From assembly GCA_003640385.1 (NCBI GenBank), contig RCAB01000400.1:1-59901 (forward strand): a stretch of DNA of 59,901 nt, in the 5' to 3' direction. Made by a program: the position numbers and the translations under genes. The stretch is from Setaria digitata (taxonomy: Eukaryota > Nematoda > Chromadorea > Rhabditida > Setariidae). Positions 18,310-30,179 of this stretch are shown here, in pieces; position 1 is the stretch's first letter, and every line of letters starts with the position of its first letter. The notes beneath the pieces were generated by a model. The model ran no database searches. It was not told the DNA's origin and saw nothing but the letters and a program-made list of their open reading frames with translations.

Positions 18310-18580
18310 TCTACTATAGATATATAATTATTATTATTATCATTATTATTACTATTATTATTCATATTGTTTATTATTATTATTCTTATTGTTTTATTAT
18401 TATTATTTATTATTATTATTACTACTATATTACTATTATTATTATTGCTATGTTATTATTTTCCTATTATTATTATTATTATAGTATTTTTACTATAATT
18501 ATATTACTATAATTATTGTTATTATTATCATAATATATATAATGAATATATAACTATTATATACATATATAATGAGCACC

Positions 18581-18625
<45 letters not shown>

Positions 18626-18900
18626 CATATATAAAATATATATTATACATTTATATGACAGTTATAAATTATGATATTCGTTACATATAGGTGTATATAT
18701 ATATATATAAAAATTTATATATATAAAAATATATTTTAATATATTTATATATATAAAAATATATTATATATTATACATACACAATAATATACACAATAAT
18801 ACCAAAATATATTATATATTTTTATATATATATATATAAAACGAATATGCGATAATTTATAACTGTCATATAAATATATAATGAACAATGAACAAAATTT
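18310..18900. repeat. ATT/TA microsatellite field with inverted flanks
   Basis: Imperfect (ATT)n gives way to long (TA)n runs. The block 18649-18682 (TTATATGACAGTTATAAATT and onward) reappears as its reverse complement at about 18840-18875, with a few mismatches. The whole unit could fold as a long stem over a TA-rich interior. Confidence 0.8.
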
Positions 18901-20749
18901 ATTTGGAACTGAAAAAAAAGGTACGAAAAGAAAGGAAAAGAGGGTATAGCGCTGATAATCAGGTTTCTTAAGATGAAGATATTTGAATGAAACAAATAAA
19001 AGACAGTGTAAATTGGGTCTTTAACGTATATCTGTTCTGATCATTTAATCACAGTCATCACATTCATACGTTCTTAATGATTTAATAGACGAAATACCTG
19101 CACAATACGACAAAAAACAGAAAAAAAAAATGCAATTTACAAAATTGAACATTAAAATAATATCAAAATAAGGATTAAAAGAATAAAAATTTGGTCTATT
19201 ACCTTATTAAAAAGAAAAGAAAAAGAAAGCAGAAATAAGTGAATAACCTCAACAAAAAGGAAGATAAATTTGAGAGAAAAATTGAGCAAAAAAAAAAAGA
19301 GAAAAAAAATGAAATAAAAGTAAAGCGAAATAAGGAAAATGCAAATACGGAACAGGTAGTTATCGAACAGAACTGAAAAAAAATTGAATGATTTTTTTTT
19401 ACGTTTTTTTAGATATAGTAGATAAAAAGTGAATACGAAGTTCTTGACAATTCACTTCGGATGTCGAACATATTAATAACCATCTTCGGTATGGCAATAA
19501 TGTTTACATTGAACAATTAGATAAAGCAAACATGCATTTCCTTTTTTGCTTTTTTTTGATAAAATAACTTTCAAACCAAAATTTTACTTTCTTTAGAAAT
19601 GATAAGTAAGGAAATTTTTTTAACACGATTGCGCCCAGGAACAGATTCATTTAAGGGTCGCTGGTCGAACAGGAATTAATGCACATAATGTAGTAGCATT
19701 CCATGCAGCAATAATATAATAAATTAGACTTTTTTCAAAAAATAATGAATAAAACAATGGAAAGTTCATTTGAATTCGCAAAGGAAAAAGTTCTACTAAT
19801 GTACTGCTTTGGAACAATACAATCATACATACTTTTTCCGTATCACCTGGCCTTGCATCCCGTTTTAATCTTTTATAAAATAAAATATACCATTTGGAGT
19901 AAAATATGTTCACCAATAAGAAATTACTCCTTCATACAGCCGTAATTTCCGTCACAGTTATAATTCCGATCATAATTTCAGCAGGAGCTTCTGTCATTTC
20001 CTGAAAAAGCAATTGGAAAACTCAATGACATAAACATCACATTTGTGGGACTTGAAGTCTTTAAAGAAACGATAAATCTAATACTATTGATTCTAAACAA
20101 TGGGTACTTGATTATTGATTTCGAGAAACTTAGTAGCTGGAAATTAATAAAAAAAAATGCTCGAAATAAACCGCCACAGTGTATAAATAACGTGGAAAGA
20201 AAAATCGAAAAGATAATGACTACAAATGTTCAATTCAGTCACATTCTCCAAAAAAATCAAATTGAAACAAAGCTATATACTACAAAAGTAATAAATAATC
20301 ATCACTATTCACTACTTCGTCTTTGATAATGACATAATCCAATAATTAAAATTTTTCAATTACCAAGTGTTACCTGTTTTTTGCCACCATAGCAATGAAA
20401 CAGGAAAAGACAGAGGCTAAAAATCCAACTTTTATTCATAAAACAGTACCACTGACTAAATGCAAATAGGAATTATAGAAGTCAAGAAAATCGAAAAAAA
20501 AAATGACCAACAAAGGGCAAAAAACATGTGGTAATCAATCTCCTGTTTGTCCGAATATTAATTCTAAAAATCCAACTTTTTTTCTAATTTTTTAGAAAAA
20601 AAATTTCAAAATTGGAAAGAAACAAAGCAACTAAATAGAGCAGCACTCAATCACCTCGAAATTAAGCAGTTTTGTTAAAAAAGGATTTGAGAAAAAAAAA
20701 AAAATTAATTGCCTATTTATGGGAACATATATTATGATGCACAACGAAA

Positions 20750-22909
20750 TCACAGGAAAGGATTTCGGCGAGATCCATACGGCGGAAAAAGTTTGCCCTT
20801 TTCTCTCATTTGATCATACGCTAACTGAATGTGATGTGGTTTCAGTGGCTCGCCTTCCTCGCCCATTCGCTCACGGATGTCCAATGCTAAATAATGCGTC
20901 GCTAAGACTATGCATATATACAAAGCAATTAAATTTAATAAAATTCAAGATTTAAGCAAGATTACGGAACATATATTTAAGAAGCAAAAGCAAAAACCTT
21001 CTTCCACAAGTTCGCCAGCAAATACTTTGGCAAGTCCTGCCACGGCTATTATGACATTATGTCCTGGCGTAACACCCGTTGCTTGTTGAATAAGCTAAGG
21101 AAAAGAAAACTACACAAATACTTTTTTTTTTATCTGATGAAATAATTAAATAACTGCGAAAGTTCTGAATCTTGTTTTTCACTTAATTTAGCTGGATTCC
21201 TTTTCTTTAAATGATAAAAGCTCTTTACAAAATAATGTCCCAAGAATTCAAGATAAGGGAGAAAAAACATCATGAACAAATTTATAACAACGATTGAAAA
21301 AGCACGACTAGAAAAAAAAAGTACTTTTCGAATTGCACTTTTTGGAAATGATGAACGTCGAAAGCACTCATAACGGGCCAGCTGCTCTGCCGAAAAATTA
21401 GCAACTAATATCCTATAATTAGAGAGAGAGAAAAAACAAATACAACAATTAACTGACCGTTTGGGAAGAAAGTAAATTAACTCCCCCTTTCATTCTTTTT
21501 CTAAATGATTTGCTTAGATCCACTTGTTAGGATAGCACATTTACGAGTTCTTTACGAGCTGTTGAATGTAGGTAAACCAAACGAAAAATATTTACTGCAT
21601 TTTCTGGCGTAATATTTCATCCTGTTTGCTTAATTTTTTCGGCTGTAAGGCAGCTTCATTATGCTCGTCATCGGAATTTTCTGTTCCCGGAGAATCTCGT
21701 CTGCTGGGTCCAGCTTCCTATAATTTGCACCAGCAAAATTTCGAATAAATCATTAAATAACGCTAATGCAGAGACAAAGTGCAGGCAAGTTAAAGTTATT
21801 TTTCAAATGAATTATGGAATCCCTTATGTTGCGTCTCTCCATTCTCACGAACATGCATGCTCCACCTACATGGCACTCGTAGTGAAATACAGAAATTAGT
21901 TAAAAATAGAATGGTCAAAGAGAATTGAAGTAGACAGGAACTAAAGCTGTCTAAGATTGATGGACTTAGATACCTCGAAATGAAGTCAAAACTTAAAATA
22001 TATTGGAATAAAATTAAGAAGTACTCACTGCTGCTTCCCTGACACACGGCTTTTCATTATCTTTGACATTTTCTGCAAAGCGAACACTTAACTCATTCTT
22101 TGGATTTGATGCACTTGCACCAGAAGAAGATGCCAACGCTGCTTTCTTCGTGACAGCATCCACGGCAGTGAAGTCTGTAGGATCCAGCTCAAACGATAAA
22201 AATACATAAAAACTAACAAAACACCTTTTTAATGGAATTATTAATTACTATTATTATTATTAACAGCATATTTTCCCGGAAAATTTGTTTTATTGCTCTC
22301 CCAAACCCTTTAATTTTCTTTCTTGCCAATAAAGTAAACTGATATAATACATACTAAACCAAACAATGGATCATCTAGCAATTCAACAGCATTAGAGGAT
22401 AGTTCGCCCTTGCTGCTTTTAACTGCCACATCGTCTGCACTAATATCTTTATCAGGTTTTCGCTTCAGACTTGATAAAAGCTGAAAATCTTGGATAACGA
22501 AAGGTAATCTAAATTATTTGTAATGTGAAAATATAAAAAAGCCACTCAGCAAGTTTACTGATAGATTTAATAATCTGGCATGAAAATAATAATCGTTATA
22601 TCCTGATAGGCAATTTTCCGCCATTTGAGATAAGACTTTAAAAAATACAGTCTGTTGTTTAAATATAAATATGAAAGGACAATAATAATCATTCTTTAAA
22701 CGTATAAAGAAGAATAAAATCAGCAACTAAACGAAAAATCATTGGAGAGAAATATGTAAACTAGCCCCTTTCGTTTCCGATACAGATACTTCACTAGCCA
22801 ACGGCCTTTCGACGCTATTATCTTTAGCGTCCGATTTTTTCTCATCATCATTGTCATCACTATCACTTAATTCACCAAGCAAATCAGCAACATCTGTCCA
22901 ACTAGCCAT
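20750..22909 (-). CDS. taf-11: TFIID subunit TAF11 (TAFII28-like)
   Basis: The start ATG at 22909 opens MASWTDVADLLGELSDSDDN, an acidic tail. Seven exons are visible: 22909 down to about 22790; about 22481-22354; 22190-22028; 21716-21605; 21412-21332; 21096-21002; and 20904-20750. The histone-fold core is spread over the last three: LARYECFRRSSFPKSAIRK, then LIQQATGVTPGHNVIMAVAG and LAKVFAGELVEE, then ALDIRERMGEEGEPLKPHHI. This tracks human TAF11 residue for residue in the alpha1-alpha3 region. TAF11 pairs with TAF13 in TFIID and supports TBP-TFIIA binding in the nucleus. The protein ends RRNPFL. The 5' donor of exon 1 is ambiguous (a phase-0 GTATCT fits best), and the exon 3 acceptor TTTGAG is unusual. 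The N-terminal half is Ser/Asp/Lys-rich and would not be recognisable alone. Confidence 0.88.
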
Positions 22910-24073
22910 TTTTTAAAATTTTTATCAGCCTGCAACAATTTGTTGCCAGTTGGTGCAAAGATTAATTGAAACTGAATGATACAGAGATCTTTTTAATTAT
23001 CTACAACAATAAATATAGGATATTCCAACACTGCTGCAGCATCATTAAACAAAACCAGTAAACAACTTACTGCTGATATAATGGAGAATTACTTTTATGA
23101 CCGATGCTCAGTTTAAAGTAAGTTCTTTGAAAACTGTTCAAAAAAAAAAAACACCGAAATCAATACATTCTGTCTATTTCAATTTATTTTATGCTACTTA
23201 GATCATGAACTAAACCAATATTTAAATATAGCTGAAGAGTTTTCGACTACCTTGAATAATACGAAATTAATTCATATATTCGCTTTTCCATCCAGTCAAC
23301 TTATATATATTGAGATTTTTCACGATAAATTTCTTGACTAAAATTGAAAAACCTCCCACACATATAAGCAATAATTGAACAATACAACTTTAACAATCAA
23401 CAGAATAGAACAAGCAAGAGAAGTAAAAGAGAAGTGAAGCGGAGAAGAATCTCATTTTGGAACTAAGCCGACGGCAAATTAACGATCTAAAGTACAAGAA
23501 TTACACAGCTCGTGAATGCAAATTGTTAATTCTTGTGCAATTTGTACTAACAAAAATTGAAAAAATAACTCACGATATAAACATCGCGTAAATCATTACA
23601 AAAAAATCTGTGTAATATAGTGAGGGCCTGATGGGGACAATTTGAGTTCATTTTTTCAGCTATTATAATCAAAGAACTTTCTAAACGACTTCTTATCTAG
23701 CGATCCTGAAAGTAATACTCTTCAATCGATTCAGCTCCACTTTCATGAGTTTTTCTTAATTTTTTGTGTAATTAAGCATTTTTGATTTAAATTTTCATAT
23801 AATAACTGGAATAATGTAGTGAAGAAAGTGGAGCGAGGTCAGGACTGAGTTCTGAAATAGTTGTTAAATTCTTCCTTTTGAAAGATTACATTTTTATATA
23901 TCTGTAGATGTGGATACGTTGAATGAAAGGCTTTATTGTTATAATCAAATCGTATGACTGACATTCTGAAAATAATATTTTATTAAATTCTACTGGAATT
24001 TGAGAGGAATTTCAGAATTTTATTGCCTTTTTCTATGCTTAAATATGTTTTTTTAATTTTCTTTTTTTTAGTT
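22910..24073. other. Divergent promoter region, TAF11 / RHM-like gene
   Basis: A 1.16-kb region between two divergently transcribed genes. It probably holds both promoters. I recognise no specific motif except the T-rich acceptor immediately before 24074. Confidence 0.45.
24059..24073 (+). promoter_or_regulatory. Probable spliced-leader acceptor of the RHM-like mRNA
   Basis: A long T run ending in TTTTTTTTTAG lies 2 nt before ATG at 24074. In nematodes this arrangement is typical of trans-splice acceptors. It also argues against starting at the upstream ATG (24035), which would add a T-run-encoded hydrophobic leader. Confidence 0.6.
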
Positions 24074-27000
24074 ATGCATTCGACGAGTGACAAAGCAAAT
24101 TATTTGTTCATTGGTGGTCTGAGTTATATAGGCTTATACACTGTCGAATATTTGCTGGTAAAATATCCCAAAGCTAATCTAACAGTTTTGGATTTGTTGG
24201 TTGATAATACGAACTATACAGCTGATATTTTGAAGAAATTTGAAAACTATTCGGAACGATGTGCAGTTATCACTGGCAGTTGTAGTAACAATGAACTGGT
24301 CAAGAAAATATTAAAGGAGCGAAAGGTAAAAGCATTTTGTAAGATGATAAAAGGAAGTAAAGTAATTAATTTGGCTATTCAATATTGTTATCCTTGTGAT
24401 TATCTTTTGTTATCATTATTCAACCGTACATAGGAGAAATTTATATTGTTAGTCTACTAGTCGAATTATTTTGTTATCCAAATAGTCAGGCAGTGTTTAA
24501 TTCCTTATTAGATTAAATCATTTAATGTAATCTTAATTTTTACACAGGCGAATTATGTTTAGTTACTTAAAGGTTAAATTGCTAATAAAGAATTCTATCT
24601 GCGGTGATTAATGGACTTATTCTTCAAACTTCATCTTAAGTAAATAAATTTCGATGAGTTAGTTTATACTGCCGTTTAATTTCATTAAAATAGTTATTGC
24701 AACTTTTTTTTTTTAATTGGAAGATTGATTAGGAGATATTGTGGTTGATTTCTGAATAATTTTTTGATCAAATATTTCACCAAGAAATACTGATTTATTT
24801 TGTAGATCAATATTGTATTGTATAATGTTTGGAGTGTTCCTGTCGCTGTAATTGCTGCTCGTCAAGATTATCCCGAATGTTTCCGTAAAACTTTATCATG
24901 TCTAACGCAATTTTTGGAAACTCTTCGGTGTAATGAACAACTAACAAAATTCATTCTTATCAGTTCCGAAGAAGTACGCAACTGTTACAAGTGAAACTGT
25001 TCTTAGCGCTTCATCTTTTTACCTTTTATTCGCTGATTTTTGATTTAATTTCTCGTTAGTTTTCATTATCAACTGATTTGTAATTTAATTTAAAAACAGT
25101 AAATTCTTTCTTTTTTCCCGGAAAGTTCTGTTTTTGCAAAGTTTGTTTTTTCTGTCGCTAACTCGAAATTCGGATTCATAATTTATAATTCTCTCTTTTT
25201 ATCGTTTTCTCTTTTTGTATTACGAAAAACGTGGATTTTGTGTTGTTATTCGAAAAAGAAGTACATAGTGCATGACTTTTCAGTGTCAAATTTAGGTTTA
25301 TGGTAAGCAAATTTCAAAACTGGAAACAACTGCGACAAAACCATCTTCGCTTAAGGGAGCAACACTTGCTGCTTGTGAAACAATGCTTCATTCATATATT
25401 ATTAGTTATCGTATACCAGCTTTAATTGTACGTTTATCAGCAGTTCTCTACGGTGGTGTAATGGATGATAATCCGTTATTGTATTGCGAACAGGGTAAAA
25501 TTATCAGTTTAATAAGTGGATAAATAAAATGTTAAATGATTTCTAACATTGAATGATTCTTCATTTGATTATCATTTATTAACTTATCAGGCTACCATGC
25601 CTTTTCCTTCTCATATATGAATCCGTTTTGCTATCATTTTCCTCTCTCCCTTTATCCCCCACTGTTTATTGTCGAATTTTTTTCATGGACTTCTTATATA
25701 ATTATTTATTTGCAGATAATAATGCAAAAGGTGCAAGTGTTGGTTTATTACACATTCAGGATGCAGTAAATGGAATCGGAGCTGCCTTGGAAAAAGGTCA
25801 AACCGGTGAAATTTATAACATTGGTGGTCAGTGCGATTGCCCTCCACTCTTCACCCAACTTATTGCAAAGGTTTATGCTTAATTTTAGCTATAAAGTTAG
25901 TCGATATTGAACTGAAGCAAATTTTAATGAGGAAATAGCTTAAAGTTATTCTACTTTTTTCCTGTTCGTTTCATACACAAGGGAATGACTTATGTCATTC
26001 AGTTGCAATCTTTCCAGTTGCTAAAGTGAATGTTTTTCTTAGTGCCATACATTTTCTGCTTTTGTTTACATGAAAATGATTTTAGCTTAAAAAAGATGAA
26101 ATTTTAAACGATGAAATCAGCATATTACCGCTTACAATGTCATCAGTGAAAGCCGAACAGGATTTGCATTGGAAAGCTGAAATCTCACCATTAGAAGGTT
26201 CAGTCGCCAGGGAGTATTGTTCTAATTTTTCTTTTTCCTGAAATAAACTTTTCGCTTTCTCTGCTGTACTTCTCACATGCTCTACTTTTAAGGAATACGT
26301 CAGCCAAAAACTGGAACTCAGAATCAATGTAATAAAACGAGTACAACTACTATGTATAAAATCCTCTTCTATGGCACTGAATTCTCCCTGAAACGCCTTA
26401 ATAGATTAATCAAGGATAAAGTGAGCCGATTTTGACTCCCTTAAAAGTCGTCCATATATTTGTATTTAAAGTATGCAATGCTATTCGAAATATATAAGTT
26501 GAGAAAGTTTTGCATTTTTTTTTTTTTTTTTTTTTGATGCTTTACTGCAAAAGCAATTGGTCATAATTTCAGGCGATACATCTACCAGAACCACTGCAGA
26601 AGGAAAACATCATCATTACTAAGCGGTCATTTAGCTCAAATGACGTTGACATTAGCGAAATAATTGATATAGCGCCAAGTCATATTGTTTACATAAACCT
26701 TCCCAATTCGTCAGAAGGTTCTTTTATCTGAATGAGTTAATAAATGTTATTTGATAAGTTTCGCGACAAATCTAATTTCATTTCACCCATTTAATCAATA
26801 TTTGAACGATTCGTATGTTTAAAATAAAATATTTAAAATAACTTGTAATTTTGAGCTATCATACTTTCTAATAAAACAACTATAAGTTGCGAGGTTTTCG
26901 CAGAAAATGAAAAAGAAAAAGAATTGTATTTTTCAAAAATAAACTTTCAGTATTCACTAATGTACCTCATGTCGACATTGATGCTCGAACTTTACTCAAA

Positions 27001-28600
27001 ACCAAAATCTACGCAATGCTTTATGCTCCCTGGCTGTTGGCATCGTTTTGTAGAAAGTGCTCAATTCATTTCACTTATTTAACTTCACATAATCCTCTGG
27101 ATGAAAAATTTTTTATTGAACCTTGTTTGGAAGAAAAAGTAATTCATTAATCGTTATTACTGAAGTAAAATTTTAATTTCAATAAGTACATGGATGTTTC
27201 CATTTCTAAAATTATATAACATAACTCTAATGTGTATCATTCTTTCCACTTATTTCTCCATATGATTTATTTCACTGATTAGAATGAGAACATACAATAT
27301 AACTGATTATAACATGCAGTAGTAAACGCACAATGAAATTAGTTGCAGTTGCAATTTGTCAAGTAATTTATTTCTATTAGTTTTCTTTCTTTTTTTTTTT
27401 TTTAGATGCCTAGTGAACATATGTCATCATTTGAACATGTTATGGCTATTGATAAATTCACCGATCGTCTGATGCAACATTTCGAGAGTATCTTATTCTG
27501 TCGTATAAGTCTTGTGTCGAAGGAGGAAAATAAATCCGAAAAGAAGACGGTACTATTTTTAATGATTCCAAGACTGGTTTGAACAATTCAATAAATTTAA
27601 AAATATGCATATTTTCTTTCATTACATTCAAATGAATATTATTTAGTTTTGAAGTGTAACTGGTACTTTTTAGTTAGTTTTGAACAAATTACTTTTGATC
27701 AACTAGCGTAAGATTTTCTCGCCGTTAATTTGCTTTTAAATTTTTAAGGAACTATGTACCTATGAAAAATAGTGCAAGAACTGTAGTTGATGTGGAAAGC
27801 TTAACTTCAGCAATTCTTCAGATTTTAATTATTAATAGATTCTTATTGGAGGACTCATTACACTTTAATTTTGTAAATGTGAACTAAAAATCACGAGATG
27901 TTCTTTTTCTCTTACAGTGTTTTGGTTTGGAAGGATCATTTTATTTATCTCTTCTTTCTGGCTGCATTCCACAAATTCTTAGTCTTGTACTGAAAGGTCG
28001 TATCGGTACAGTTGATGTTTCTAGTCCGATTCCTCTTTGTGATCACGATTTTCGAGACCTATTTAATCGAGGAACTGAGCTACTCGGTGCATCAATTGAA
28101 TTTGTATGTTAATTTACGAGAAAAAAAAGTTGAATGAATTTCCAATCGATTTTCCCTTAAAAATTTAATAAGAAAATGGATAAAAATTGTTGAATAGCTC
28201 CATCTGTTCCGTTAATGTTGAAAGCATGATTGCATCTAATGTACAGATAAATGACCAACCTCATATCAAATCGGATTTGATTCCTTTATATAGAGTAAGT
28301 AGGTATTTGTTAATTGGATTAGACTTCTAATGTTTTTAAATTTGTTTCAGTTTCATCATTTACTTGAACCAAAACTGAGTTTCCCAAATCATTTTTCCTT
28401 CCGTTATTGCAAAATAGTTTTGAAATTTTTTAAAACCAATCCTTCTTTGTTTTTTTTTTTTTTGAATCTTTTGTAAATTAAATTGTTTAGTTTTAAAACT
28501 TATCAGAACTTCTAATTTGCAGTTTCCGAAAGAAAAAGCCGATTTTGAGATATATGGATGCAGTCGTGATGGGATAACATTATCAAAGTGTGCAAAATAG
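24074..28600 (+). CDS. RHM-like two-domain SDR protein with eroded active sites
   Basis: Twelve exons join in phase to 600 aa: 24074-24325, 24806-24973, 25296-25494, 25716-25870, 26086-26197, 26293-26420, 26573-26717, 26951-27138, 27406-27549, 27918-28103, 28247-28294 and 28523-28600. Residues 10-300 resemble dTDP/UDP-glucose 4,6-dehydratases (YLFIGGLSYIG, FILISSEEVYGK, LHIQDAVNGIGAAL, EIYNIGGQ). Residues 316-600 resemble the epimerase/reductase half of plant rhamnose synthase (KILFYG, IAPSHIVYINLP, then a C-terminal region around RIGTVDVSSPIPLCDHDF). The domain order is that of plant RHM. However, domain 1 reads SLKGATLAACE where YxxxK is expected, and TDE is SEE. Domain 2 has GTEFSLKR in place of GxTGWIGG, and MAIDK in place of YxxxK. 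Worms make dTDP-rhamnose in a moult-linked pathway, so a scaffold or partner role is possible. Family placement is fairly sure; lack of catalysis is inferred. Confidence 0.8.
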
Positions 28601-28721
28601 ACGTAAAATTATCGTGAGACAAACCGCCAATCTGCTGCAGTATGCATTTCAGTTTGACTGCCTGCCTTCTTTACTTCTTACTGCATTTAGTAGTAGGAAG
28701 TAAAATACAATTTGTTATTCC

Positions 28722-28727
28722 AATAAA
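28722..28727 (+). other. Likely polyadenylation signal of the RHM-like gene
   Basis: AATAAA occurs about 120 nt after the stop codon at 28600, inside CAATAAATAAACG. Position and sequence fit a nematode poly(A) signal. Confidence 0.5.
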
Positions 28728-30179
28728 TAAACGTTATTTATGAGTTGCCTACCGATCATAATTTTTATATTTCTAATAGCTGTCAAACATTGAGTTACGT
28801 CTTCCTATGCCTATCCAGTCTTTTTTTTTTTTTTTTTTTTTGAATTTAAAGAAAAGAGGGACTGTTATACAGTTTTGATGTCTATTGCCGTTTTGGAATT
28901 ATTTTATCATTATTTGAGAGTAGAATAACGTTGCCTAAACATTTTCTTCCTGTTTTCTGTTGGTTTTTAGTGACTTAAAATTTCAGTTACTTTTTTTTTT
29001 GCCATATTTATTACTCTGTTATTTGCCGTTCTAACATGAACATTATAGTTAAAAGAACTGTGACGATTGACATCTTTAACTTCTTCCTTGTTATAACTCG
29101 CAGAATTTAATTTATATTGGAACAGCAAGTAAGGAAAATAATACTGCGATATAAGCCAAAATAATTTCAGTGGACAAATAAGCAAAACTGATTGACATAT
29201 ACCACAATAATTTTAACAAGGAAATAAAAAAATGGCCCATAGCAGGCGATATGATAGAACAGTTGAAAAATGACACAGAGAAAGCCATACGTACTTGCTC
29301 ATCCACATAATTGCTTTATGTCACACAAATACTTCATAGATTTAATTTCAAGGATTATTAATTTAAGAGACAAAGTGAGGTACAAATAAATGTTGCAGAA
29401 GGAGACACTATAAAGTTTAGCTTAGGAAATAAGCAAAAAAAAAGTTACGAAAATGCATCAGTACACAAACATGAAGCGAAACCCTTATTTTTAAATCATT
29501 TAGAACAAAAACAGTGGTGACTCATCGAAAATTTAACAAATCAAAAGAAAAAAGGAAAAAAAAATGAAAACTCACTACCTCCCAACAATAACGAAAATGA
29601 CTAGTAAAAGTTAACACATTACGATACCCATATATGCTTTGAACAGCACCACTAGGTAATGAAAAGCATAGTTCGGTTTCAATAATGAATGTTCCAACAG
29701 CAAGAAGTTCACCCCTCAGCGGCCATGCCATCTGAAGTATCTCAAATTCCGGAAACGTCAAGCTACTGTGTTTTGAAAGTGCTCTCCAACGCCATTAGCA
29801 GCATCTGCGTGAGTGGTAAGTTCAGATTCTGAGGACTCGCGTATAAGATTACATGAAGAGCTGTCCGTTTCATTCATTACACATGATGGTATATCTTTCG
29901 ATTGCAGGGTTTCTGAATTCAGAAAAGGAATCCTGGAAGTTGCTTCGTTCTTTTCTGAGTACAAAATGATACACCAAATGTCAAGCAGTATCCAAGGGTA
30001 AAGATAAACATCCATTTAAATTAAGGTGCCGTATAGCTTAAAAAAATGTATTAGTAAGTTAATGAGGATAAACTAGGTCTAGAGTAGCTTGACTCCATAT
30101 ATTATACTGCCCATATTTACTGATGCCATCATCTAAAGCAATTTCCCTTAAACCAAAAATCTAACTGTGAATTGAAAAT
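28728..30179. other. Intergenic region with an unassigned minus-strand open stretch
   Basis: Convergent 3' flanks of the RHM-like and ODC-like genes. On the minus strand, 30015-29758 is open for 85 codons. From about 29960 onward its composition is Ser/Glu/Thr-rich (for example NETDSSS, ESSESELTT). A second open stretch lies at 29761-29576 (starting near MAWPLRGELLAVGTFIIET). A hydrophobic open stretch lies at 29306-29112. I could not connect these to each other or to the ODC-like gene in phase, so I do not call a gene. Confidence 0.35.

Larger units (their letters stand above)
16081..20749. other. Gene-poor AT-rich region with satellite and hairpin
   Basis: A 4.7-kb stretch without a supportable gene. 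Notable content is a perfect hairpin at 17546-17652, a (GA)n block near 18010-18070, an ATT/ATA microsatellite field at about 18310-18540, and a TA-rich block closed by an inverted repeat at 18649-18875. Open frames here are short and low in complexity. Confidence 0.6.

Noticed and set aside
24035..24073. Upstream in-frame ATG giving the RHM-like protein a hydrophobic leader
   Set aside because: The leader is encoded by a T run ending in TTTTTAG, which looks like a trans-splice acceptor; the domain starts normally just after ATG at 24074.
29112..29306. Minus-strand 64-codon hydrophobic frame suggesting a small membrane protein
   Set aside because: T-rich DNA readily yields hydrophobic frames; there is no start context, splice partner or recognisable family.
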